From Mucilaginibacter sp. SMC90 (GTDB taxonomy: Bacteria > Bacteroidota > Bacteroidia > Sphingobacteriales > Sphingobacteriaceae): a stretch of 64,000 nt of DNA. Every line of letters begins with the position of its first letter. The stretch's first letter is position 1. A program made the translations under genes and the position numbers. Below the pieces are notes generated by a model that was given only the letters and a program-made list of their open reading frames with translations, searched no databases and was not told the origin of the DNA. Shown here in pieces: positions 39,746-49,700 of this stretch. The stretch lies in the NCBI RefSeq assembly GCF_022811725.1, contig NZ_CP094527.1:3534001-3598000 (forward strand), read 5' to 3'.

Positions 39746-40435
39746 TTATTTGTTAATGGTTTTTTCGTCGGCAATTAGCTTGCCCCCCTTGATCCTTATA
39801 ATACGCTGGGTTCTGGCTGCCAGCTCAAGATCATGTGTTACAACTACAAGGGTAGTTCCTGCTTCTTTATTCAAGTCAAAAATTAGTTTGATCACCTTAT
39901 CACTGGTTTCAGCATCCAGGTTACCAGTAGGTTCGTCGGCAAAAAGAATCCGGGGAGCATTTGAAAAGGCCCGTGCCAGGGATACGCGCTGTTGTTCACC
40001 TCCCGAAAGCTGAAGCGGGTAATGATGACCGCGCTCTGACAAGCCCACCTTATCTAAAAGATCCAGCGCTCTTGTCCTGATGTTTTTTTCGCCCCTGAGC
40101 TCAAGAGGTACCATTACGTTCTCGAGTGCGGTTAGGGTGGGTAACAGCTGAAAATTCTGAAATATAAAGCCAACATGTTGGTTGCGTACCTGTGCCCGTT
40201 GGTCTTCGGTTAGTTTATTGAGGTTAATTCCGTTGAGTTCAACAGTACCTGAAGTTGAGCGGTCCAGACCGGCGCAAAGGCCAAGCAAGGTTGTTTTTCC
40301 ACTACCTGAAGGGCCTACTATAGCATTTGTTGAACCAATGGCTACTGAAAAATTTATCTGATCAAGCACGGTAAGCGTACGACCGGCGCTTTGGTATGTT
40401 TTACTTAAATTGGAGATATTGAGGATATTGTCCAC
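39746..40435 (-). CDS. ABC transporter ATPase (YbbA/LolD type)
   Basis: 229 residues from the GTG at 40435. Walker A GPSGSGKTT, signature LSGGEQQRVSLARAF, Walker B ILFADEPTGNLD, switch histidine VVVTHD are all intact. A TTG at 40462 extends the frame by nine codons, but it lies inside the T-tract of the preceding terminator (40461-40491), so I prefer GTG 40435, which gives the typical DNILNISNLSKTYQ N-terminus. It powers the FtsX-type permease encoded 4 bases downstream. Confidence 0.92.
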   Translation of the reverse strand: MDNILNISNLSKTYQSAGRTLTVLDQINFSVAIGSTNAIVGPSGSGKTTLLGLCAGLDRSTSGTVELNGINLNKLTEDQRAQVRNQHVGFIFQNFQLLPTLTALENVMVPLELRGEKNIRTRALDLLDKVGLSERGHHYPLQLSGGEQQRVSLARAFSNAPRILFADEPTGNLDAETSDKVIKLIFDLNKEAGTTLVVVTHDLELAARTQRIIRIKGGKLIADEKTINK

Positions 40436-40460
40436 AGGTGTTTTTTTATGGTATAGATAC

Positions 40461-40491
40461 AAAAAAGCCGGGGTTGTTACCGTGCCCGGCT
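40461..40491 (-). terminator. Rho-independent terminator, minus strand
   Basis: Read on the minus strand: AGCCGGGC, loop, CCCGGCT then TTTTTTG. It separates the MarR gene from the ABC ATPase gene. Confidence 0.8.
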
Positions 40492-40557
40492 ATCGAATAT
40501 TCAAGTATTATGCCATCTTTACTTTTAGCTGACATTGGGGGCATCATAAAAAAAGAG

Positions 40558-41190
40558 TTATACCTTATCGGCCATTACCTGCTCATACATCTGGTCGAAA
40601 GGCTTATTTTTTAGTTCGATTGCGATGGAAGAATTTCGCTGTTCACAGTATTTGAGCATTTCATAACAATCAGTTAAAATTTCATCGTTGATACCTTTAA
40701 AGGTCATTTCAACTACTTTGCCTGATATTTTGTAATATTCATCAAGCGCAGCATGCCCTTTAGTGTTTACTTTAATAAGCTTAGCTCGTTTGTCATCCGG
40801 CGAAGCGCGCTCGTCGATTTTCTCTTCCCTGATAAGCCGGTTTATAACCTCCATGCCAGTAGTTGTCTCCGCAAACATATAGTTGATCAGATCACTTTTC
40901 CTAACTTCGCCAAGATGAAGTAAACCATTCAGGTAATAAAAGCTTTCGGCAGGAGGGATGCCAATATAATTTACTGCCGAACGGAAGTAGAGCGAGTAAG
41001 CACTTAAGATACGACCAATAGTTTTAAGAAGATAAGCACCGTTCATAATCCGTTCGCCTTTTTTACCAGCCTGTTTTGGCTTTGGGCGTTGCTTTTGCAG
41101 GTAGTACCGACAAAACGCTTCTACACTGGGTTGATCATTTACTTGTTCAAAAGCGGTCCATTCTTCAACTAATTGTACTATAGGCTTCAT
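40558..41190 (-). CDS. MarR-family transcription regulator
   Basis: 210 residues, longer than a typical MarR because of an N-terminal extension of about 50. The winged-helix part is at about 85-150: LNGLLHLGEVRKSDLINYMF (helix-turn-helix approach), TTGMEVINRLIREEKIDERA and SPDDKRAKLIKVNTKGHAAL (the wing with the DxR). MarR dimers usually repress nearby efflux genes until a ligand binds. It is divergent from the heterodimeric ABC exporter at 41436, with a candidate operator in the shared 245-base gap. Confidence 0.88.
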   Translation of the reverse strand: MKPIVQLVEEWTAFEQVNDQPSVEAFCRYYLQKQRPKPKQAGKKGERIMNGAYLLKTIGRILSAYSLYFRSAVNYIGIPPAESFYYLNGLLHLGEVRKSDLINYMFAETTTGMEVINRLIREEKIDERASPDDKRAKLIKVNTKGHAALDEYYKISGKVVEMTFKGINDEILTDCYEMLKYCEQRNSSIAIELKNKPFDQMYEQVMADKV

Positions 41191-41223
41191 TTTATTCCCG
41201 TTTAGGTGTAAAATTATAAAATT

Positions 41224-41266
41224 ATTTCTAAAGTGTTTTAATTATTCCCAAATAGAAATATATTTG
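41224..41266 (+). promoter_or_regulatory. Candidate promoter and operator of the ABC exporter
   Basis: TATATTTG (41259-41266) matches TAnnTTTG. TTTTA (41236-41240), 18 bases upstream, could serve as the -33 element. An inverted repeat ATTTCTA (41224-41230) / TAGAAAT (41253-41259) spans it, a plausible MarR operator. The transcript would have a leader of about 160 bases. Confidence 0.4.
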
Positions 41267-41435
41267 TAAAACTATGTCGAAATGGAAGTATTTAAAAAAT
41301 CGAGATGCCGCCTCATGTGTTCTTATTTATTTCGATAATTTTAAATGAAATAAAAAATGTTTTCAAAAGCCAATCGTCAACCCTAATACGGAGCAATTGA
41401 TATCCACAAAAAGCGAATTATAAATCAAGATCATC

Positions 41436-43190
41436 ATGCAACCTGATCATACAAAAAAAACAAATACTAAACCTCCCGGTGTGTTTAGTTTGCTAAAGCC
41501 ATATAAAGGACTCGTGGCATTGTTGCTGCTATTTGCTTTATTGGGTAATGCAATGAACCTATGGTTGCCTAAAATTGTAGCAAATGGTATAGATGCTTAT
41601 TCCAATCACCATTTTGTTATTAACGAGGTTATGGCCAAATTCCTTACTGCAACACTAATTGTGTTTTTGTTTGCAGGCTTACAGGCCATTGTACAGATAT
41701 ACGCGTCTGAAAAAGTGGCGCGTGACCTTCGGCAACAACTGGCAAATAAAATATCACGGCAAACGCATGCTTTTATAGAGCAGGCCAATCCTTCAAAACT
41801 GTTAACCAACTTAACTTCTGATATTGATTCAATTAAATTGTTTGTTTCACAGGCCCTGGTTTCTATTGTATCATCGCTTTTTATCATTATTGGTTGCAGC
41901 GTAATGTTGCTTACAATCAACTGGAAGCTTGCGCTGGTTGTAATTACCATTATCCCTATTATCGGGGGCACCTTTTTTTATGTTTTAAAAAATGTGCGTG
42001 CCCTTTTTATGAAAAGCCGTGGAGTTATCGATCAGCTTAATAAAGTAATTAATGAAAGTATTCTTGGGGCAGCGCTAATAAGGGTTATTAACTCACAGCA
42101 GTTGGAGTACAATAAGTTTTTAGTTGCAAACACCGAGGCGAAAGATTATGGCTTACGGATTCTTGGCTTTTTTGCAGGGCTCATTCCCATTGTAACGTTT
42201 ACAGCCAACATGGCTGCATTTACTATTTTAGTAATGGGCGGCCATTTTGTTATCAGTGGCAGCATGACCTTAGGCAGCTTTGCTGCTTTTAACAGCTACC
42301 TGTCGCTACTGATATTCCCGATATTTATTTTAGGGTTTATGAGCAACTTGATTGCCCAGGCCACAGCCTCCTTTACGCGGATAAGTGTTGTTTTGAACGC
42401 ACCGGATGTTACCGATGGCGGGCCACTTAAAGATACCCTGCGCGGCGATGTTGAGCTCAGAAATGTTACGATAACCTACGGGCAAAAATCGGCTTTAAAA
42501 AATGTTACGTTTGATGTTAAAGCAGGCTCAAAAATTGCTATCATCGGGCCAACATCTGCAGGTAAAACACAATTGTTGTATTTACTCACGGGCCTGATCA
42601 ATGCTACAGAAGGTGAGGTGCTGTTTGACGGTAAGCCGCTTGCCGAATACGATAGTGAAACCTTTCACCGGCAGGTTGGCTTCGTTTTTCAGGATAGTAT
42701 CATTTTTAACATGAGCATCCGTGAAAATATCGCGTTCAGCGATACGGTAACCGATGAGTCGCTTCAAAAAGCTATTGAAACGGCAGAGCTAAGCACGTTT
42801 ATTGATAGCCTGCCCGATAAATTGAGTACCATAGTTTCCGAACGGGGATCAAGTCTTTCGGGCGGTCAAAAGCAGCGCATTATGCTGGCCCGGGCGCTCG
42901 CGGTTAATCCAAAAATTTTGTTGCTCGATGATTTCACGGCCAGGGTGGATAATAACACTGAACGGAAGATCTTAGCAAATATCCAAAAAAACTATCCTGG
43001 TTTAACCCTGATATCGGTAACCCAAAAAATCGCCTCGGTTGAACATTATGACCAGATCATTTTACTGATGCAGGGTGAAATTGTAGCCAGTGGCGTACAT
43101 GATACACTAATGAAAACCAGCCCGGATTACGTGCAGATCTTCAATTCGCAGCAAAGTACCAGCAATTACGAACAGGGCGTTAACCATTAA
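41436..43190 (+). CDS. Heterodimeric ABC exporter, subunit with degenerate ATP site
   Basis: 584 residues: six membrane helices (about 20-310) and a nucleotide-binding domain. Walker A GPTSAGKTQ near 371, signature SLSGGQKQR near 472 (intact), Walker B ILLLDDFTARVD near 493 with Asp in place of the catalytic Glu, and Gln where the switch His should be (SVTQK, near 528). This is the pattern of the non-hydrolysing half of heterodimeric exporters such as TM287/288 and BmrCD. It pairs with the product of 43224, 33 bases downstream. Drug or lipid export is the usual role; substrate unknown. Confidence 0.92.
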   Translation: MQPDHTKKTNTKPPGVFSLLKPYKGLVALLLLFALLGNAMNLWLPKIVANGIDAYSNHHFVINEVMAKFLTATLIVFLFAGLQAIVQIYASEKVARDLRQQLANKISRQTHAFIEQANPSKLLTNLTSDIDSIKLFVSQALVSIVSSLFIIIGCSVMLLTINWKLALVVITIIPIIGGTFFYVLKNVRALFMKSRGVIDQLNKVINESILGAALIRVINSQQLEYNKFLVANTEAKDYGLRILGFFAGLIPIVTFTANMAAFTILVMGGHFVISGSMTLGSFAAFNSYLSLLIFPIFILGFMSNLIAQATASFTRISVVLNAPDVTDGGPLKDTLRGDVELRNVTITYGQKSALKNVTFDVKAGSKIAIIGPTSAGKTQLLYLLTGLINATEGEVLFDGKPLAEYDSETFHRQVGFVFQDSIIFNMSIRENIAFSDTVTDESLQKAIETAELSTFIDSLPDKLSTIVSERGSSLSGGQKQRIMLARALAVNPKILLLDDFTARVDNNTERKILANIQKNYPGLTLISVTQKIASVEHYDQIILLMQGEIVASGVHDTLMKTSPDYVQIFNSQQSTSNYEQGVNH

Positions 43191-43223
43191 TCATTGCGTT
43201 AGCAAAGAAAAATATTCGTTACC

Positions 43224-44984
43224 ATGAACTACGATCTAAATTATTTAGGTAAAAATCAGCACAAAAGTTCGACACTGGCCGGGTTAAAAAAGCTGCTCCA
43301 GCTTATAGCCCACGAAAAGCGTACGTTAACAATCGCTTTTTTTGCCATTCTCGTTAACTCAACGCTTAACCTGCTTGGGCCACTTATTATTGGTCATACC
43401 ATTGATAAGTATGTGCAGCACAAGGACTTTAACGGCGTTTTACACAATGCGGCCATTTTGTTTTGCATGTACCTGGTGGCTTTATTTACCAGTTATAAGC
43501 AAACTACGTTGATGGGCGGGGTGGGACAAAGAATGTTGTTTACCCTGCGTAATTCTATCTTTAATAAATTACAGCAATTGCCGGTTGCTTTCTTTAACCA
43601 AAATAAAGCAGGCGACCTGATATCCAGGGTAAATAATGATACGGATAAGCTTAATCAGTTCTTCTCCCAGTCGCTGATGCAATTTATCGGCAATATCTCC
43701 ATTATGATAGGGGCCGGTATTTTTTTGCTGGCTATTAATATTGAATTGGGAGCAGCTGCGTTGTGCCCGGCTTTGGTCATTCTGTTTTTAACGTTGGTAT
43801 TGTCATCGTGGATAAAAAAGAAAAATGCTGCTAATTTGAAAAGTACCGGGGCATTGAGCGGTGAGATCCAGGAGAGCCTTAACAATTTTAAAGTAATTAT
43901 TGCCTTTAACAGACGCGATTATTTTCGTAAGCGCTTTGATATCGCCAATAATCAAAACTATAAAACAGCCATTGGGTCGGGTATGGCCAATAACATATTT
44001 GTGCCGGTTTACGGTTTATTTGCGAGCGTTGCGCAGTTAATCGTGCTATGTTTTGGCATTTATCTGATCAGCAAAGGCATGTTCTCTGTGGGGTTGCTGG
44101 TGAGCTACCTGTCATATGCAACCAACTTTTATAACCCTTTAAGGCAACTGGCAGCGTTATGGACAAACTTTCAACTGGCAATGGCTGGCTGGGACAGGAT
44201 CTCGCAGATCTTATCCCTTGAAACTGATTTGCCAGTACTTGAGGCGGGTATTAACGAACCTGACGCCGCTTTACTGGAGTTCAGGCATGTGCATTTCAGT
44301 TATGACGAAAGCCGGGAGATCCTCCATAATATTTGCTTTAAATTGGAGCGCGGTAAAACTTATGCATTAGTTGGCCCAACAGGCGGTGGCAAAACAACAA
44401 CTGCTTCATTAATAGCTCGTTTATATGATCCAACTAAAGGTTTAGTGTTGTTAAACGGAATGGACATTCGTAGCCTGACAGCCGAAGAACGGAGCCAAAA
44501 AATAGGATTTATTTTGCAGGAGCCGTTCCTGTTTACGGGTACAGTAAAGGATAATATCCTGTACGGAAATGAACTGTTTAAAAATCATACTAATGAAGAA
44601 ATGGAGCAGGTGATCAGGGACGCCAACCTGGGGAGCCTGCTGGCTATTTTTGAAGAAGGCTTGGAAACCAAAGTTTTGTCAGGTGGAGACAGCATCAGTT
44701 TAGGGCAAAAGCAATTAATTGCATTTATGAGGGCCGTATTGCGCAATCCCGAAATCCTTATACTTGACGAAGCCACAGCCAACATTGACACCATTACCGA
44801 AAAACTATTGAGCGACATTTTAGATAACCTACCAAAAACTACTACAAGAGTGATCATTGCGCACCGTTTAAATACAATTGAAAATGCTGATGAGATCTTT
44901 TTTGTGAACTCGGGAGAAGTGATCAGGGCAGGATCGTTTGATGATGCTATGGATTTATTGCTTCAGGGGAAAAGAGTTAGTTGA
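43224..44984 (+). CDS. Heterodimeric ABC exporter, subunit with consensus catalytic residues
   Basis: 586 residues: six membrane helices then the nucleotide-binding domain. Walker A GPTGGGKTT near 383, Walker B ILILDEATANID with catalytic Glu near 513, and switch His IIAHRLN near 545 are intact, but the signature is degenerate (ISLGQKQL for LSGGQ). Together with the intact signature of its partner, this forms exactly one working ATP site in the heterodimer. The gene is co-transcribed with 41436. Confidence 0.92.
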   Translation: MNYDLNYLGKNQHKSSTLAGLKKLLQLIAHEKRTLTIAFFAILVNSTLNLLGPLIIGHTIDKYVQHKDFNGVLHNAAILFCMYLVALFTSYKQTTLMGGVGQRMLFTLRNSIFNKLQQLPVAFFNQNKAGDLISRVNNDTDKLNQFFSQSLMQFIGNISIMIGAGIFLLAINIELGAAALCPALVILFLTLVLSSWIKKKNAANLKSTGALSGEIQESLNNFKVIIAFNRRDYFRKRFDIANNQNYKTAIGSGMANNIFVPVYGLFASVAQLIVLCFGIYLISKGMFSVGLLVSYLSYATNFYNPLRQLAALWTNFQLAMAGWDRISQILSLETDLPVLEAGINEPDAALLEFRHVHFSYDESREILHNICFKLERGKTYALVGPTGGGKTTTASLIARLYDPTKGLVLLNGMDIRSLTAEERSQKIGFILQEPFLFTGTVKDNILYGNELFKNHTNEEMEQVIRDANLGSLLAIFEEGLETKVLSGGDSISLGQKQLIAFMRAVLRNPEILILDEATANIDTITEKLLSDILDNLPKTTTRVIIAHRLNTIENADEIFFVNSGEVIRAGSFDDAMDLLLQGKRVS

Positions 44985-45154
44985 TTTTTTTAACCGCGTA
45001 TTCAATATATTATAAACTTGTCTTGCTTTTTATCACAACATGATAAATCATTTAATTTGGGTTAATAAATTGCTGAACCATAAAATAGTTGTCCGATTAA
45101 CACTAAATAATTGCTAAATTATTTTTACCATTGCATATAAACTTAACCTAAGTT

Positions 45155-45859
45155 ATGCATAAGTACAGCGGCGAAACGCGCATATTAGTAGCTACAGATT
45201 GTATCATATTCGGATTTGACGGAGCAAATATCAAGTTATTGCTCGTTCAGCGTGGCATTGAGCCCGAAATACATAAATGGAGCCTGATAGGTGGGTTTAT
45301 AAAACCAACCGAATCGCCTGAAGATGCAGCAAACCGTGTACTTGAATTACGTACCGGGCTTAAGAATGTTTACATGGAGCAGTTTCAGGTATTTGGCAGG
45401 CCAGAGCGTGATCCGGTGGAAAGGACCCTTTCTGTGGCTTATTTTGCGCTTATCGATATTCACCAGTATGAGGCACAGTTAAGTGATGAATATCATCCCG
45501 AATGGTTTTTACTGGATGAAATGCCCGATCTAATATTTGATCACAATGAAATGGTGCGGCTGGCTAAAAGACAGCTGCGTTATAAAGCTGCGCTTCACCC
45601 GATATTATTCCAGCTGTTGCCCGAAAAATTTACCATCCCGCAGTTGCAGGCGCTTTATGAAGGTGTTTATCAAACCAAATTTGACGACAGAAACTTTAGC
45701 CGTAAACTGCTTTCAACAGGACTGCTTGTAAAGCTTCCGGAAAAAGATAAACTTTCATCCAAAAAAGGTGCGTTTTACTACAAGCTTGATCAGTCACATT
45801 ACGAAGAAAACTTTGAAAAGTTCCTGAACCTGGTACCCAATCCAGATAAGTTTTTTTAG
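45155..45859 (+). CDS. NUDIX-type transcription regulator (NrtR/AraR-like)
   Basis: 234 residues. Residues about 8-140 are a NUDIX domain (ILVATDCIIFGFDGANIKLL; WSLIGGFIKPTES). The catalytic box reads ANRVLELRTGL, so the REuxEExGu metal-binding glutamates are largely lost. The C-terminal third (PILFQLLPEKFTIPQLQALY; FDDRNFSRKLLSTGLL) is the winged helix typical of NUDIX-related regulators such as NrtR and Bacteroides AraR. These bind ADP-ribose or sugars through the NUDIX fold and control adjacent or distant operons. No sugar-use genes are adjacent, so the target is unclear. Confidence 0.85.
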   Translation: MHKYSGETRILVATDCIIFGFDGANIKLLLVQRGIEPEIHKWSLIGGFIKPTESPEDAANRVLELRTGLKNVYMEQFQVFGRPERDPVERTLSVAYFALIDIHQYEAQLSDEYHPEWFLLDEMPDLIFDHNEMVRLAKRQLRYKAALHPILFQLLPEKFTIPQLQALYEGVYQTKFDDRNFSRKLLSTGLLVKLPEKDKLSSKKGAFYYKLDQSHYEENFEKFLNLVPNPDKFF

Positions 45860-46161
45860 GCGGCTTGTTTGTTTTTGAACTGGCAGCCCAAACTAATTCT
45901 CGTACAATCAAGACCTCATAAACAGGATTTCGATAGTAATTTTATAGTAGGCAAAACAATTGCTAAGCCCGAGCACGCGGTGACCTGAAAACGTTGTTCA
46001 AACTGCTCCCGAACATGTGGCTAACGAAAACGCTACGTAGAGAGATAACATAAAATTGAGCGCAGCTAATTTTTATACAATTATCCTGTTTTATCAATTA
46101 TGCTTTTTGTACTTTTAAGGGGGAGTTTAAATACTACAAAATCAAACCCAACTGAAAACCT

Positions 46162-49100
46162 TTGAGCAATATATTTTTTTGGCGGTGGATAAGTCTCGCA
46201 TTTATTTTCTTATGCTTCACTATTTGCACTTTCGCTCAAGGTTCATCAAACCAAGGTACAGAGTTTTATACCGCATATATTGATCATGTAGACGGCGCTG
46301 CCGGTAACCCTGATGCCCTTGGTAATGGCAGCCAGATGGAACTTTATATAACAGCTGATATAAACACCTCCGTAACTGTTGAGGTTGCCGATGGCAGCTT
46401 TTCAAATAGTTACCAGGTTAAGGCAAAGGATATATTAACAGTTGATATCCCCTCGGGGGCTTTTGTAGGCAAACAAGGGCAATTTTTAAAGGGGATTCAT
46501 ATTACCTCGTTGAAACCCATCGCAGTTTACGCACATATTTTTGCGCAGAACGTATCCGGGGCAACACTTTTGCTGCCGGTGAATACATTGGGTAAAGATT
46601 ATCTTTCCATCAATTATAAACAAATATCAAACTCAAACAACGGTACAAGAGGTAATGAAGGCGTACCATCATATTCAACCTTTGCGGTAATAGCTACCGA
46701 GGATAATACCACCGTCGAGATAACACCTTCGCAGCCATTATTGAACGGCATCCTCGCAAACCAGCCTTTTACACTGAATTTAAAAAAAGGCGAAGTATAC
46801 CAGGGGTTATCAGCCACAGATCTTACCGGCACGCGCATAAGATCAATTGCAAGTACCGCCGGAACCTGCAAAAAAATAGCCGTTTTTTCAGGTAGTTCAA
46901 AGATAAGTATTGGGTGCCAGGGGGATAAAGGATCCTCAGATAACCTCTTTCAGCAGGTTTATCCTATGGCAGTTTGGGGTAAAAACTATATAACTGCGCC
47001 TTTAAAAGGACGTAATTACGATATTTTAAGAATAGTACTTAGTTCGTCAGATACAAAGGTTACGGTGAATGGGGCAGCGCCACAGGGAGGTTTAGTTAAT
47101 GGTTTATATTACGAGTTTACCTCAACCACACCAAACGTTATCACTGCCGATAAGCCAATTCAGGTGGCACAATACGCGGTAACCCAGGGCGAAGGTTTAA
47201 ATTGTCAGCTTATTGCTTCGGATATAGGTGATCCTGAAATGATATACCTGACACCTATTGAGCAAACCCTTGATCATGTTACGCTGAATTCAACCAGTAA
47301 TTATCTGATACAGAATAATTCTATCAATGTTATTATTAAAACGGCCGCGGTTCCAACTTTTTCACTCGATGGGCTACCATATACCCAGTTTTCACAAGTG
47401 CCCAACAGCATTTATTCATATGCGCAAATAAGTGTAAACGCAGGTGTGCATAACATTAAGGCATCAGATGGTTTTAATGCAATAGCTTATGGATTTGGCG
47501 GAAAAGAGTCATATGGTTATGCTGCCGGCACTAACCTCAAAAACCTGAATGAGTTTATTTCACTGCTAAATCCGGCCGATAGATCTTTGCAGGCAAATGG
47601 CTGCGCAGGTACACATTACAAACTGCAGCTTACATTGCCGTTTCAAACAAACAAAATTACATGGAATTTTAAAGATGGCACAGCACCTGTTATTATGAAC
47701 AACCCTGCGCCAACGGGTTCAATTATAAAAGATTCGAAAGTGCTTTACACTTACGAATATCCGGTGGCTGAGGTTTACAATGACGGCGATTATACCGTAG
47801 TGGCTACTGTATTTAACCCTATTGCGGATGAATGCGGGTCAAATGAGGATGTTCAGTTTGATTTCAATATTTCAGCGCCGCCAATTGTGAAATTTAATTA
47901 TGCCCATGGCTGTTTGGGTGAAAACGTTCAATTTACCGATCAATCAACATCAGGTACCCGGCAGATTAAGACGTGGAAGTGGGATTTTGGCGATGGAGCA
48001 AGTGATATTATTCAAAACCCCGTACACGAATATTCCCAGCCGGGCGATTATCTGGTAACACTATTTGTGACCAATGAAAATGGATGCGGAGCTGCCACTG
48101 ACCCATTAAAAATACATATTTCAAAACCACCTGTTGCATCATTTAATTATTCGTTGCCGGGCTGTGCCGGGCAGGATGTTACTTTTACTGATAACTCAAC
48201 ATCAGCAGAAGGAAATATAATTAGCTGGCAATGGGACTTTGGCGATGGGACACCTGTTGAAACCCTGACAAGCAAAAATCCGTTTAACCATACATATAGC
48301 AGCCCGGGAGATTATTTGGTTAAACTAACTGTGACGAATAGTAACGGTTGTACAAGCAAAATAGTACCGCTGCCTGTTAACGTTTATCCTGTGCCAGTAG
48401 TTGATTTTTTATTACCCGATGCCTGCGAGGATGACTTTGCTCAATTTACTGATCAAAGCACAATTGCTGATGCAACAGAAGCTGATTTTACCTATGAATG
48501 GAATTTTGGCGACCCTAATGCCACTGCGGGCAACCTCAATATTTCTCACGAAAAAAATCCCCGACACCATTTTCTGGCTGGCAACTACCAGGTTACACTT
48601 CAGGTTATTTCAAAAAACGGATGCTCATTTACATCAGCGTCAAAATTATTAACAGTTAACGGGAGCAAGCCAAAGGCTGTAGTATATGTTCAAAACCCCA
48701 TGTCGTTGTGCAGCGCCCAGGAGGTTTTTTTTGAAAACAGATCGTCAGTTAATTTTGGCGAGATTACGCGGCTCGAGGTTACATATGACAACAGTGATCC
48801 ATCCACTACAGTAGTTTATGACCATCCTGCACAGGGCTTGCAGTTAAGGCATAAATATCCTTCGTTTACTACAGGCACTCGCTCCGTTACGCTGCGGGCT
48901 ATAGCATATTCAGGCACGTCATGTTCTGATATTGCAGAAATCCCTATCATTTTAAAAGCGTCGCCTAAGATTGCCTTTGATCAGACACCCGTTTTTTGCG
49001 TCGAATCGCCACCATATCAATTGCAGCCAAAACTTGATGGGCCTGCCGGCTTGGGTGTGTTTTCAGGAATAGGGGTCACTGCCGATGGCCTGTTCAATCC

Positions 49101-49698
49101 GGCCGTTTCAGGCCCCGGGGTATTTGACATCAGGTACATTTATACAACCGCCAATACATGCGCTGATACAGTTCTTCAACAGGTTAAAGTAGATGCATCG
49201 CCTATTGTTTCGCTTGGTCAGGATTTTACCATGCTTGAGGGAACAAAGCATGTTTTAAAACCCATTGTAAACGATAACAACCTAAGCTATAAGTGGACGC
49301 CTGCTACAGGCCTTGATCATGATGATATAGCTAATCCGGTTGCAAGTCCTGCACAGGATGTTACCTACCAGGTAGTTGTTACATCTCAACACGGATGCGA
49401 AGCAATGGCAACCGTATCGGTAAAGGTTTTGAAGTTTTTAGTTGTGCCTAATGTATTTACTCCTAACGGCGATGGAGTGAACGACATTTGGAATGTTAAA
49501 TATTTAGAAAGTTATCCAAATAATAAAGTTGACGTATACAACCGATACGGAGAAAAGGTATATTCGTCGATTGGTTATAGTGTACCGTGGGATGGGAAAT
49601 ACAATGGTTCATATTTACCTCCCGGAACTTATTATTATATTATTGACCCCAAAAATGGCCGCGAGGTTATTGCAGGTAATGTGACCATTATCAGATAA
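46162..49698 (+). CDS. Large PKD-repeat surface protein, type IX secretion cargo
   Basis: 1178 residues. The best start in frame is TTG at 46162, giving a signal peptide (ISLAFIFLCFTICTFAQ). An IgGFc-binding-like N-terminal domain follows (IHITSLKPIAVYAHIF; GATLLLPVNTLGKDYLS), then at least three PKD domains with FxDxSt and W(D/N)FGD motifs (TWKWDFGDGASD, SWQWDFGDGTPVE, YEWNFGDPNAT; about 575-830). The C-terminus is the gliding-motility/type B sorting domain: VPNVFTPNGDGVND, WDGKYNGSYLPPGTYYYII. That domain directs export through the type IX system and surface attachment. The partner PorP/SprF gene starts 2 bases after its stop. Confidence 0.92.
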   Translation: MSNIFFWRWISLAFIFLCFTICTFAQGSSNQGTEFYTAYIDHVDGAAGNPDALGNGSQMELYITADINTSVTVEVADGSFSNSYQVKAKDILTVDIPSGAFVGKQGQFLKGIHITSLKPIAVYAHIFAQNVSGATLLLPVNTLGKDYLSINYKQISNSNNGTRGNEGVPSYSTFAVIATEDNTTVEITPSQPLLNGILANQPFTLNLKKGEVYQGLSATDLTGTRIRSIASTAGTCKKIAVFSGSSKISIGCQGDKGSSDNLFQQVYPMAVWGKNYITAPLKGRNYDILRIVLSSSDTKVTVNGAAPQGGLVNGLYYEFTSTTPNVITADKPIQVAQYAVTQGEGLNCQLIASDIGDPEMIYLTPIEQTLDHVTLNSTSNYLIQNNSINVIIKTAAVPTFSLDGLPYTQFSQVPNSIYSYAQISVNAGVHNIKASDGFNAIAYGFGGKESYGYAAGTNLKNLNEFISLLNPADRSLQANGCAGTHYKLQLTLPFQTNKITWNFKDGTAPVIMNNPAPTGSIIKDSKVLYTYEYPVAEVYNDGDYTVVATVFNPIADECGSNEDVQFDFNISAPPIVKFNYAHGCLGENVQFTDQSTSGTRQIKTWKWDFGDGASDIIQNPVHEYSQPGDYLVTLFVTNENGCGAATDPLKIHISKPPVASFNYSLPGCAGQDVTFTDNSTSAEGNIISWQWDFGDGTPVETLTSKNPFNHTYSSPGDYLVKLTVTNSNGCTSKIVPLPVNVYPVPVVDFLLPDACEDDFAQFTDQSTIADATEADFTYEWNFGDPNATAGNLNISHEKNPRHHFLAGNYQVTLQVISKNGCSFTSASKLLTVNGSKPKAVVYVQNPMSLCSAQEVFFENRSSVNFGEITRLEVTYDNSDPSTTVVYDHPAQGLQLRHKYPSFTTGTRSVTLRAIAYSGTSCSDIAEIPIILKASPKIAFDQTPVFCVESPPYQLQPKLDGPAGLGVFSGIGVTADGLFNPAVSGPGVFDIRYIYTTANTCADTVLQQVKVDASPIVSLGQDFTMLEGTKHVLKPIVNDNNLSYKWTPATGLDHDDIANPVASPAQDVTYQVVVTSQHGCEAMATVSVKVLKFLVVPNVFTPNGDGVNDIWNVKYLESYPNNKVDVYNRYGEKVYSSIGYSVPWDGKYNGSYLPPGTYYYIIDPKNGREVIAGNVTIIR

Positions 49699-49700
49699 AA

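Noticed and set aside
46220..46405. Minus-strand ORF at the start of the type IX cargo gene
   Set aside because: Shadow of the cargo gene; basic, repeat-poor product with no recognised features.
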